A program made the translations under genes and the position numbers. A model generated the notes under the pieces. It saw only the letters and a list, made by a program, of their open reading frames with translations. It had not been told where the DNA came from and searched no databases. A stretch of DNA of 64,000 nt from Daejeonella sp. JGW-45 (lineage in GTDB: Bacteria > Bacteroidota > Bacteroidia > Sphingobacteriales > Sphingobacteriaceae). Each line of letters begins with the position of its first letter. The stretch's first letter is position 1. This document shows, in pieces, positions 16,938 through 24,814 of this stretch. The stretch is from NCBI RefSeq assembly GCF_029360805.1, contig NZ_JARKNC010000008.1:1-64000 (forward strand), written 5' to 3'.

Positions 16938-18335
16938 TTACTTATTAGCTTTAGCCATTTCTAAAGCCTGGGTAGTGGTGTAGTATTTTGATAACATGTT
17001 CGGCACTTCCCATGAAGGAAGCTCGCCAGCCTTCAAATATTGTAAATACTTTTTAACAACTTCTGCGAAGTGATCTTCATGACCGACTTTCAGGTTTTCA
17101 GGGATCACTATTTCCCATAGATCGCCGGTTTTTTTAACCGATACACCTGAGAACTTCTTCTGAAGCCGGTCTATCGCCGCCTGTACGGACTGCTCTGTAT
17201 TATTCATCGGGTCGATATACACGACAGGTTTAAATTGCTGTTCTTTTCCCTGCTTTATTACCAGGTTTGCTTTGGTTCCCCGCATTTGCGAAAAATGAGT
17301 ATCCCCTGTTCCATCCGGGGCTTCAAAGTTCCATTTTATGGAAACTCTTGCATGAACATCCTTTATCGTATAATTCATTTCCCCGTTTGACATTACTTCC
17401 AGAGTGTTATTTTTAACATATTTGGAAAGATAGTCAGGGAACTGGTCCTTCTTAGTGGATTTCCTGAACTGCTCTGGACTTATAAGGGTAGGCCACTGCT
17501 TCGCGGACAGCATTTTAATATCCTTTGTATAATCGAGAGCAACCTCAGGGAAACATTCCCATTGGATAAGATCTACCATGTGGGTAGTTATATCAACAAG
17601 ACCATGACCTTCCTGCTCAACATCAAAGAACCATGCGGGTCTGACAAGAGGCTTTCCGGAAACATTTTTGTAAAAATGATGGACACTTTCCTGCATTACT
17701 GCAGGGTTATCATGCGAACCCTTTTCCAACGTGCCAAACAACTCAGCATCCTGGCTCAGCTCCCGCTGGAGCATATAATAAATATTATAACGCTCGGTCA
17801 TTATATCGTACAGCAGTACATTTTTGTCCTTCGCCGTTTTAAACGCGGCCTCCAGCGATTTAAAGCCTGTGTTATCGATAGCAAGCGGCTTGTCGGCGAG
17901 GACGTTCATGCCTGAATCAATGGCCATGGTGATATATTTCGTCTTGCTTTTGTTGTTACCCGAAATGATCACGACGTTGCCGGCATCCTCACTGAACATT
18001 TTCTCCAGATAGTCATCGCCACGGTATACCTGAGATTTCCATGAGGTCGGGTTATCCGGTCTGGAATTATAGCTCTCCACAAGCTTCATATGATTCTCCA
18101 GCTCTGATCCGTCCGGGGCATAAATATGTACAACAGAGTCGATTTCATCGTACATGGATTTTTGCAATAGCGCAGCATGAAAATGTCCCGGATCAAGGGT
18201 AATGATGCGTATTTTTTCCTGGGTTTTAGCTTCAGGCTTGGTGTTACAACTGCTGTTTGCAAATAGCAGCAGTGCTCCGCAGCTAAACGTTAACATTGAG
18301 GCTCTGGGGATAGAAAATATTTTTCTCATATACAT
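16938..18335 (-). CDS. Gfo/Idh/MocA-family oxidoreductase, lipoprotein
   Basis: I use the first ATG, at 18335; a longer frame would start with GTG at 18368 inside the previous gene. The leader LTFSCGALLLFANSSC ends in a lipobox, with Cys at residue 31, so the protein is probably anchored in the periplasm. An NAD-binding Rossmann fold follows (IRIITLDPGHFHAALLQ, VVIISGN), then ADKPLAID, which carries the EKP-like lysine of the family, and a C-terminal substrate domain. Relatives oxidise or reduce sugars at C1 or C3; several exported Bacteroidota members bind NAD tightly. It sits directly downstream of a DUF1080 gene, a pairing seen in 3-keto-glycoside pathways. Confidence 0.8.
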   Translation of the reverse strand: MYMRKIFSIPRASMLTFSCGALLLFANSSCNTKPEAKTQEKIRIITLDPGHFHAALLQKSMYDEIDSVVHIYAPDGSELENHMKLVESYNSRPDNPTSWKSQVYRGDDYLEKMFSEDAGNVVIISGNNKSKTKYITMAIDSGMNVLADKPLAIDNTGFKSLEAAFKTAKDKNVLLYDIMTERYNIYYMLQRELSQDAELFGTLEKGSHDNPAVMQESVHHFYKNVSGKPLVRPAWFFDVEQEGHGLVDITTHMVDLIQWECFPEVALDYTKDIKMLSAKQWPTLISPEQFRKSTKKDQFPDYLSKYVKNNTLEVMSNGEMNYTIKDVHARVSIKWNFEAPDGTGDTHFSQMRGTKANLVIKQGKEQQFKPVVYIDPMNNTEQSVQAAIDRLQKKFSGVSVKKTGDLWEIVIPENLKVGHEDHFAEVVKKYLQYLKAGELPSWEVPNMLSKYYTTTQALEMAKANK

Positions 18336-18357
18336 TTGAGTTTTCGGTTTCGTAATA

Positions 18358-19089
18358 CTATAGCTCACGTATTTCTATATTTTTAAAATAGGCTTTATTT
18401 CCATGGTCTTGCAGACCGATGCTTCCTTCACCTGAGGTTCCATAATCAGGAGCATCTTTCCATTTACTCGCAGCTTTGCGCTTCTTCCAATCTTCGCTCA
18501 ATACTTTGAATTTCACGATCCTTTTCCCGTTTAACCAATGTTCGACCGCGCCATTCTTATATATGATTTTACTGTTATTCCATTCACCTACAGGCATCAG
18601 GACTTTATTACCTTCTGCGACATGCATATCATAATTAGCGCCGGTGAGCTGCGAAGGTGCGAGTTTAGCAGGATAGGTTATATCGTCAATGATCTGGTAT
18701 TCGGGGGCAGTTTCAATAGCACGCTTATATTTTGGGGCTTCAACAATGTGGTAGAATACACCGCTGTTACTTCCCTTATCGACTTTCCAGTCCCATTTTA
18801 ATTCAAAGTTCTTAAACTTCTGATCTGTTATTATGTCTCCGGATCCGCTGGGTCCCTTGGCACCGAGGCACACCAGAGCACCATCTATTATCGTCCAGTT
18901 TTTGATCGCGGCTTTATTATTAAAATGATGCCAGCCATCGAGGCTTTTCCCGTCAAAGAGCGTTATCCATTGCCCTTTCGGTTTGCCGGGCAATTCGCTG
19001 TCTGAACGTAAAGAATTTGCTGTGACATATTTCATGGAACTGGCTGAAACGCCCACGATCACGAAGAAGGAAAAAATGCTTTTAAACAT
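18358..19089 (-). CDS. DUF1080 / 3-keto-disaccharide hydrolase family protein
   Basis: A 243-residue exported protein. The start is set at the ATG 19089 (MFKSIFSFFVIVGVSASS, a signal peptide). The longer frame would begin with a GTG that lies inside the operator at 19103-19116, so it is not credible. The mature part is a concanavalin-like beta-sandwich with GQWITLFDGKSLDGWHHF, ELKWDWKVDKGSNSGVFY, a PEYQIIDD strand and IGLQDHGNKAYFKNIEIREL, all hallmarks of DUF1080. Family members act on 3-keto-glycosides. It is the first gene of a seven-gene operon reaching 7993, and the Gfo/Idh/MocA partner follows immediately. Confidence 0.88.
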   Translation of the reverse strand: MFKSIFSFFVIVGVSASSMKYVTANSLRSDSELPGKPKGQWITLFDGKSLDGWHHFNNKAAIKNWTIIDGALVCLGAKGPSGSGDIITDQKFKNFELKWDWKVDKGSNSGVFYHIVEAPKYKRAIETAPEYQIIDDITYPAKLAPSQLTGANYDMHVAEGNKVLMPVGEWNNSKIIYKNGAVEHWLNGKRIVKFKVLSEDWKKRKAASKWKDAPDYGTSGEGSIGLQDHGNKAYFKNIEIREL

Positions 19090-19102
19090 AAAAAAAATGA
19101 AT

Positions 19103-19116
19103 TGTTTACGCACACG
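19103..19116. promoter_or_regulatory. LacI-type operator candidate, copy 2
   Basis: TGTTTACGCACACG followed by TAAA, 14 bases before the DUF1080 start. This position would block initiation or the earliest elongation. Its presence also decides the DUF1080 start codon. Confidence 0.6.
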
Positions 19117-19178
19117 TAAATATATATAATTAAACCAGAACTTCTAAACCGACTTACAATAGGCTGGTGCAGGAATGT

Positions 19179-20558
19179 CTACTTATCCTTGAGCAGGCCT
19201 GCCTGACCGGCCAAACGGTAAACTTCACTTAAAATGTTGGACTCAACGCCAACCTGCCATTTCGCCGGCAAACCATACACTGAATGTGCCAGTTCGCCTT
19301 CGTAACCACCCTCTTTGAGGATAGTAGACGAAGGGATATAAGTCATTACATCGTTTGAATACCCAAAGACAAGGGCTTCGGCACCGAGCATTTGCTTTAT
19401 TTTAATACCATACTCAACTACCAGCTCACCGCCCAGACTAACCAGAGGCAGCCCTCCTATAGACCATGCCTGCAAAGGATAAGGATAAGAGGTCCGTAAA
19501 GACTTCCCGGATCTGACATCGGCAAGGAGGCGTTCTGCCCACTTCTTTTGATAGGAAACAGTAGACGTTTTTATAATATTTTGCAGACTAGCCTCAGTTG
19601 GGGCAGCAGCGAGCGCCAGGTCCAATTCAGAGTAAGTTGTCGTGAGAGAGGCCGGAAGCTTCTTCATATCTTCCTCCAGTACACGCTCTACAGCAGCGGT
19701 AAGCTCTTTTCCATACTGACGGGCAAGAGGAACCGTATTTCTTGGCAGGGGGTTCTGATCAGCACCAGCACCCTGAAAAAAAAGGGCGGTGGTTCCCGGG
19801 TATGCTTTTTCTAATTCTATCTGCGCGAAACCCGGATAATCTCCCGACCATTGGTAACCATTTAACACCGTAGGATGGCATGAATAACCAAAGGCTACAG
19901 CCTTAATATCACCCTTTGGCGTAACCACCTTAATAACCGGAACCGCGAAATCGTTAGGGCCTTGCAGTTCTGACAGCTGGGTGAGCAGTGCCGCACTATT
20001 ATTGCGTCGGTTTACCTGGAAGCGCGTTACCCCATTCTGATGATATAACTCTGCTGCTTCCATATCCTTTATCCCATTGCCAACAAGCTCAACGATCTTG
20101 TTCTCAAGGGACACGGAATATTGTCTAATGTCCTCAACCTGTTGCTCAGTCAGGTTATAAATATCAGACAAGGCCCCCTCAAGTACTGGTGCCGAATGGG
20201 TGTGGGAACTGTTAAGCAGTACCTGATCTTTGTTCAGACCGAACTTTGTTTTCAGCTTAGTCCTGATATTATCGGAAACCGATTTCGGAAAGCCTAGGAG
20301 ATCACTGCTAACCATCACGGCCCGTTTGCCCGCCGCATCCTCGATAACCAGTGCCTTTGCCCATAGATCATGCAATATGCCCTCAGAAGGGTGGGTTCTT
20401 GATGCGAAACCAGCCATCGGCATGGGCTTTTGAGGGGTAATGATAACCCGGGAGACCCCGGCTTTCCAGGCATAGGAAGAACTTGAATTGTTTTGCGCCT
20501 GTACAGGGATCGCAAATAAAATAAGGGCCAGGATAAAGAGGCCGGTTTGAAATCTCAT
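19179..20558 (-). CDS. Secreted neutral ceramidase-like hydrolase
   Basis: A 459-residue exported protein with a signal peptide (LFILALILFAIPVQAQ). The sequence follows the N-terminal catalytic domain of neutral/alkaline ceramidase-like proteins: WKAGVSRVIITPQKPMPMAGF, VMVSSDLLGF, NSSHTHSAP (His pair), FGYSCHPTVLNG, SGDYPGFAQIELEK, FFQGAGADQNP. Family members are zinc amidases, but many bacterial homologues in sugar loci have unknown substrates. An amide on the glycan (N-acyl sugar) is a possible target, by inference. The C-terminal immunoglobulin-like domain of true ceramidases is absent. It lies 41 bases downstream of the esterase gene, likely in the same transcript. Confidence 0.82.
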   Translation of the reverse strand: MRFQTGLFILALILFAIPVQAQNNSSSSYAWKAGVSRVIITPQKPMPMAGFASRTHPSEGILHDLWAKALVIEDAAGKRAVMVSSDLLGFPKSVSDNIRTKLKTKFGLNKDQVLLNSSHTHSAPVLEGALSDIYNLTEQQVEDIRQYSVSLENKIVELVGNGIKDMEAAELYHQNGVTRFQVNRRNNSAALLTQLSELQGPNDFAVPVIKVVTPKGDIKAVAFGYSCHPTVLNGYQWSGDYPGFAQIELEKAYPGTTALFFQGAGADQNPLPRNTVPLARQYGKELTAAVERVLEEDMKKLPASLTTTYSELDLALAAAPTEASLQNIIKTSTVSYQKKWAERLLADVRSGKSLRTSYPYPLQAWSIGGLPLVSLGGELVVEYGIKIKQMLGAEALVFGYSNDVMTYIPSSTILKEGGYEGELAHSVYGLPAKWQVGVESNILSEVYRLAGQAGLLKDK

Positions 20559-20599
20559 AATCTTTATTATTTATTTGACGGAACGGTGGTGTAATATAC

Positions 20600-21715
20600 T
20601 TACTTAATTTCTGCGATCCGTGGCTGATGCATTAAGATCCTGTCGATGAATGCATACGCTTCCTTACGGTTCTCCACCGGGAAGTCGTGCCCGGCATCCG
20701 GATATCTTACCTGCAGCATGTCACCTGCCTTATATTTCGCATAAGCTGGTTGCGCAAGTTGCATACCTTCTCTTACTCCCCTTACATCAAAATTGGCATC
20801 ATTTAGCGGTGACACGGAGAAAAAAGCTCTCGGTGCTATCGCAGAAATAACCTGGTGGAAATTAAAAGGGAGGATCTTACCTTCCAAGCCAAATCTCTCT
20901 CGCCATAAGGGCATGTATCTGGTCTGAGCCCAGGGTCCCAGACGGCCTCCATATCGTTTACTGGCTTCTTCGCCGATGTTGTAATACTCAAACTGAGTCC
21001 AGCCGCTGGAAGAAACGGCAACTTTTATCCGTTCGTCAAATGCAGCAACAAACATGGAATTATGTCCGCCGAGAGAATGTCCTAGTACTCCGATCTTTCC
21101 GGGATCAACATCCTTTCTGCTTTGCAAAAGATCAACGCAACGCATGTGATTAAAGATACCCTGCATGGTAGCCGATTCGTAGCGGTCGGTTTCAAAGTTA
21201 TGATCCTTCAAATCGCCGAAGCTGGGATAATCAGGCGCTACTACCACATACCCTCTTTCAGCCAATTCCTTTGCGTGAGCACGATTGGGTTTGTTTCCCT
21301 GTCCGTCGACGACGCCTTTTCCCAGCGGATCCGTACCATGAAGAACCACCATTGCTGCCAGTTTACGAGCCGGGCCGGCTTGTTTGGGTACGTACAGGTA
21401 AACCGGCAATCGTTCGTCTTTGGTCACCGCTAATGTGAGTGTATAACGGGTATAGCTATTTTGCACCAGGCTATCGGTGATGACAATATCAAGAGGAGGG
21501 AGATTCGAACGTGAAGGCAGTTTGCCCATCACCTTTTCCATATTCCTGAGCGCCTCGCTTCGGCTTATTTGCCTGGCAACCGGCCGTTCATCCCTAGCTG
21601 CATAAGTTGCTGTGGACGAAAAGTTCTTGTCGTGAGCACCATGCCGAAGGGGAAAGACAAATAGCATCGTCAGCCCGGAAAAGATCAGCAGGGTGTAATT
21701 ATAGATTTGCAGCAT
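20600..21715 (-). CDS. Secreted alpha/beta-hydrolase esterase
   Basis: A 371-residue protein with an N-terminal hydrophobic segment (YTLLIFSGLTMLFVF), either a signal peptide or an anchor. The fold is the alpha/beta hydrolase of the acetyl-xylan-esterase/dienelactone-hydrolase group: MVVLHGTDPLGKG carries the oxyanion hole, GVLGHSLGGHNSM the nucleophile S204, FFSVSPLNDANFDVRG the acid region, and DAGHDFPVENR the histidine (~355). It probably removes ester decorations such as acetyl or methyl groups from the glycan. A 13-base-pair terminator stem separates it from the DUF5017 gene upstream, so it likely starts a new transcription unit. Upstream, near 21778, is only half of the regional operator motif. 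Confidence 0.78.
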   Translation of the reverse strand: MLQIYNYTLLIFSGLTMLFVFPLRHGAHDKNFSSTATYAARDERPVARQISRSEALRNMEKVMGKLPSRSNLPPLDIVITDSLVQNSYTRYTLTLAVTKDERLPVYLYVPKQAGPARKLAAMVVLHGTDPLGKGVVDGQGNKPNRAHAKELAERGYVVVAPDYPSFGDLKDHNFETDRYESATMQGIFNHMRCVDLLQSRKDVDPGKIGVLGHSLGGHNSMFVAAFDERIKVAVSSSGWTQFEYYNIGEEASKRYGGRLGPWAQTRYMPLWRERFGLEGKILPFNFHQVISAIAPRAFFSVSPLNDANFDVRGVREGMQLAQPAYAKYKAGDMLQVRYPDAGHDFPVENRKEAYAFIDRILMHQPRIAEIK

Positions 21716-21793
21716 CCTCGTGAAATTAAATGATCTTATTTAATTAAATCAGTGACAATAAACCCGGGAATTCGAACCGGTACGTTCAAAAAT

Positions 21794-21827
21794 AAAAGGA
21801 TTAATCATTCTGACGATTAATCCTTTT
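21794..21827 (-). terminator. Perfect 13-bp stem-loop terminator
   Basis: AAAAGGATTAATC (21794-21806), an 8-base loop, then the exact complement (21815-21827). The stem is perfect and begins and ends in A/T runs, so it can act on either strand. It lies just beyond the stop of the DUF5017 gene and should end the susC-susD-DUF5017 transcript. Confidence 0.75.
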
Positions 21828-21849
21828 ACGAGAAAAGATCAAATTACCC

Positions 21850-22923
21850 TTATGGGGTAATAGTTAATGATATCTCTTTAATTATTTTCTTTTCCCCATC
21901 TATAGAATTATTGGAAGCGATAAATACTGCTTTATATGTTCCCGCTTTGGTATAAGTATGCTTATAAACTGTGATCGGGGGATTTGACATTCCTTTTACA
22001 GAGGTAGACAGATCGGGGCCCAGATCAACTTTATCAATTGTGATCCCCTTGCTTATTGCCCAATGCTCACTCGCAGGATCATTAAATGCACTGTTCGGAT
22101 CGAAGGGTACAAAAGGAACAAATTTAGCAGTGGCCACGAAAAGAGGTGAATCGGGATCGTAAATGGGATTCTTTGGATCAAAAATAGGATTGTCAGGATT
22201 GAATTGCGGCAATCCAGAATGGAGGTAAGTGTTGCCTTGCATGGTTACCCTGGTGGAGGTTACAGTCGACAGCGCCTTAGCTACATTTGCCGCGTTATCA
22301 TCTATTATCCTGAAACCGGCGTTCGCCTGATCGGCAATTGTCAGTCCGAACGTGTTATCTAGCTTTAAAGTGCTGTTTATTGCAAAACTTTGAATAAACC
22401 ACTGACGTGCCACACCGTTCGCAGCCTGCGGCTTGGTGATATATTTAAAACCTATATACAATGGTTTGCCTGCAACTACCAAATCTGAAAGGTCCTTTGT
22501 ACCCGATGCCAGTAAGGTAGTAGATGTGCCCAACGCAAAGCGGTTGGTAATATCTATCCACGTTGCTGCCTTTACTTTGGCGACACTGCTGTAATCTCCA
22601 TTAAAGTTATTAGAGGCCCATACGGAAAGTTGATTAGCTTGGGTACCTAGTTGCACGCTGCTTGTGAACTGCATGGTGATGGCGGCTTTAGACACATCTA
22701 TTACCCTGCCTTCCCTGGCTTCATAATCTTTCAACGTCTCTCCCGAATAAAATGAGATCATGTGCACATTACCACCCTTAATATCAAATTCCACGGGCTG
22801 ACCTGCCTTATATGTGGTCGACGCCGTGCTTACATCAAAGTCAGCGCCCTCTACTTCGATTTTATCGTTACAGGCTGCCACTAAAAGCACTCCCAGTAAC
22901 ACTGCATAATATTTGAACTTCAT
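21850..22923 (-). CDS. DUF5017-type surface lipoprotein
   Basis: A 357-residue lipoprotein (MKFKYYAVLLGVLLVAAC, Cys18). Its order of parts matches the DUF5017 family that accompanies SusCD pairs: an Ig-like first domain (FDVSTASTTYKAGQPVEFDI), a carbohydrate-binding-like centre (TWIDITNRFALGTSTTL, GKPLYIGFKYI), and a closing PKD-like strand set (YTKAGTYKAVFIASN). A short run of DPxNPxF repeats sits at ~237-257 (FNPDNPIFDPKNPIYDPDSP), possibly a calcium-binding or rigid linker. It is probably a surface glycan-binding protein working with the SusD product. It follows susD by 27 bases and ends just before a strong terminator. Confidence 0.8.
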   Translation of the reverse strand: MKFKYYAVLLGVLLVAACNDKIEVEGADFDVSTASTTYKAGQPVEFDIKGGNVHMISFYSGETLKDYEAREGRVIDVSKAAITMQFTSSVQLGTQANQLSVWASNNFNGDYSSVAKVKAATWIDITNRFALGTSTTLLASGTKDLSDLVVAGKPLYIGFKYITKPQAANGVARQWFIQSFAINSTLKLDNTFGLTIADQANAGFRIIDDNAANVAKALSTVTSTRVTMQGNTYLHSGLPQFNPDNPIFDPKNPIYDPDSPLFVATAKFVPFVPFDPNSAFNDPASEHWAISKGITIDKVDLGPDLSTSVKGMSNPPITVYKHTYTKAGTYKAVFIASNNSIDGEKKIIKEISLTITP

Positions 22924-22950
22924 ATTCTGTCTTCTAAGTCTTATAAATTA

Positions 22951-24795
22951 TTACCAGCCTGGATTTTGAACCATCTTTTGGTTCGCAGTGATCTCATTAT
23001 TTGGTATAGGCATGAGCAAGTCCCTTGAAGTTGCATTTTTATACCAACTTACATAGAACTGGCCCGGTCCGTCGGTCTGCATACGGTCTCCCATATCCTG
23101 ATAAACATCCAGAAATATTCCCCATCTGAGCAAGTCGCCTTTTCTCAAACCCTCGTAATTTAATTCCCTCATACGTTCATCTTGTATCGCATTCAGGAAT
23201 GCGGCTTTATTGGCTGTTTTCACAGCACTCAGGTCAGCATCAGTCTGAGCATAAATCGTAGCGGTCGCCGTTGCACCGCTGCCACCTCCACCACTGATTG
23301 TAATTATTGGCGCTGCATTGTAGTTACCCTCCTGGCTGAACTTGATGCCGGCAGCATCCCGGTCAAGAGTTATCGCTGTTACCTGACCACCGGAAATTGT
23401 TGCCTTACCGGTTGCCGTATTGCCGCCTATTCCTGCAGAGAAAGTTACGGTTGGTGCTGTGGTATACCCCGATCCGCCGTTAGTTACAGTAATAGATTTC
23501 ACACCGGTCGACCAGCCTCTTCTTCTCACCCGATTCACAGCATTAATTGCCGCCGCGGTGGGTCCATTAATCTCATTTTCAGCTTCAGCATACATTAGAA
23601 GAATATCACTAAATCGTAACAACGGAACATTCTGAGGTGTTGTATTTGAGTGGCGCGGTTCAAGGGTTTCAAACTCTCTTCTGAATTTCCCCGGCCTCAT
23701 AAGATTTTTTGCTGCACCCGTTGCAGGTATGGCAACCATATTTTTTGTACCATGAGGCACGGGAGCTGCAACCGTTCCCGGATAGGATATGTGAGCAATA
23801 TTCCACCATTTTCTATTATCTCCATTTTCAAATACATCATAGAATTTAGAAGTGATACTCATATAGGAATCTGCTCTCATGGTTGGATTAGCTGATGCAG
23901 GACCGTTTATCCATCCATTATTGCTAGTTTCCACAAACTGATCTGTACGATTTCCCCAAAATTCAACTTCCCATATACTTTCCTTGATATCATATTTATC
24001 CTGAGCAATATTGATAAATATCTGAGGATAATTGGGATTAAGAGCATGCCCCGCTCCGGTATCATCCATTACTGCTTTTGCCCATTTACTGGCTTCGGCA
24101 TAACGTGTTTTATCTTTAAGGGGTTCACCAGCCATGTGTAAATTAACACGTGCAAGCAGTCCGCGTACCGCTGACTTACTTATCGCACCTGAAAAACCGA
24201 GTGTAGTTATTGACGGAACCAGTGGCTCTGCCGCAGTCATATCTTTCAGTATCTGGTCATAAACCTCTTTAACTGTATTGCGTGCGATATCCACGTCAAC
24301 AACTGAATTCGTCGGAGTTGTCTTAATAGGCACACCACCAAAATACTGAACGAGCATAAAATAGTAATATCCTCTCAAGAACATCATTTCCCCCCGGATC
24401 ACATCTCTTTTAGCCTTTGAAATTTCCGGGTTTTTATCGAGGTTTTCGAGCACGACATTTGTCCGATTTATTCCATCGAAAAGATTAAGCCACATACCGG
24501 TAACATATTGATCAGCCGTGCTGTAAAAATAGTTCCATGGCCCGGAAGTCAGGGTAGCCCGGTTCATGTAGCCTTCATCAGCTGAAAAATTCAGGAGATA
24601 GTTGGCGGTTGTACCCCATAAATTCCCTGCACCAAGGTTGTGATATGCGCTTGCTCTAGCGTACTCCAGTTGAGCATCGGTTTCATAGTAATTGGTTGGA
24701 TTAAGAAAATCAGTAGGTTCTGTTTCAAGGAACTTTTTACAGGAGCCCAGACTAAGTAACAGTACCAGGCTGAATATATAGCGTTTTGTTTTCAT
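22951..24795 (-). CDS. SusD/RagB-family outer-membrane lipoprotein with inserted repeat domain
   Basis: A 614-residue protein. The lipoprotein leader ends in SLGSC; the TPR-like N-terminal half (FLNPTNYYETDAQLEYARAS, RGEMMFLRGYYYFMLVQYFG) and the C-terminal RMRELNYEGLRKGDLLRWG block are typical of SusD. It binds glycan on the cell surface as the lid of the SusC pore. Unusually, residues ~432-512 hold a beta-rich insertion with two GSGYT/xxAPTVTFS-type repeats and glycine-rich ends (GGSGYTTAPTVTF, YNAAPIITISGGGGSG). It is placed between the usual VNRVRRRGW helix and the AFLNAIQDERMREL helix. The reading frame is continuous, so it is a genuine insertion. It starts 19 bases after susC ends. Confidence 0.92.
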   Translation of the reverse strand: MKTKRYIFSLVLLLSLGSCKKFLETEPTDFLNPTNYYETDAQLEYARASAYHNLGAGNLWGTTANYLLNFSADEGYMNRATLTSGPWNYFYSTADQYVTGMWLNLFDGINRTNVVLENLDKNPEISKAKRDVIRGEMMFLRGYYYFMLVQYFGGVPIKTTPTNSVVDVDIARNTVKEVYDQILKDMTAAEPLVPSITTLGFSGAISKSAVRGLLARVNLHMAGEPLKDKTRYAEASKWAKAVMDDTGAGHALNPNYPQIFINIAQDKYDIKESIWEVEFWGNRTDQFVETSNNGWINGPASANPTMRADSYMSITSKFYDVFENGDNRKWWNIAHISYPGTVAAPVPHGTKNMVAIPATGAAKNLMRPGKFRREFETLEPRHSNTTPQNVPLLRFSDILLMYAEAENEINGPTAAAINAVNRVRRRGWSTGVKSITVTNGGSGYTTAPTVTFSAGIGGNTATGKATISGGQVTAITLDRDAAGIKFSQEGNYNAAPIITISGGGGSGATATATIYAQTDADLSAVKTANKAAFLNAIQDERMRELNYEGLRKGDLLRWGIFLDVYQDMGDRMQTDGPGQFYVSWYKNATSRDLLMPIPNNEITANQKMVQNPGW

Positions 24796-24814
24796 GTCTT
24801 TCTATTTAATACTT

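Noticed and set aside
18358-19113. Longer DUF1080 start at 19113
   Set aside because: The codon is GTG and lies inside the operator; the next ATG at 19089 gives a complete signal peptide.
22951-24795. Frameshift or chimeric assembly in SusD
   Set aside because: The inserted segment is in frame, free of stops, with a composition similar to its host gene, and both flanking SusD parts continue normally.
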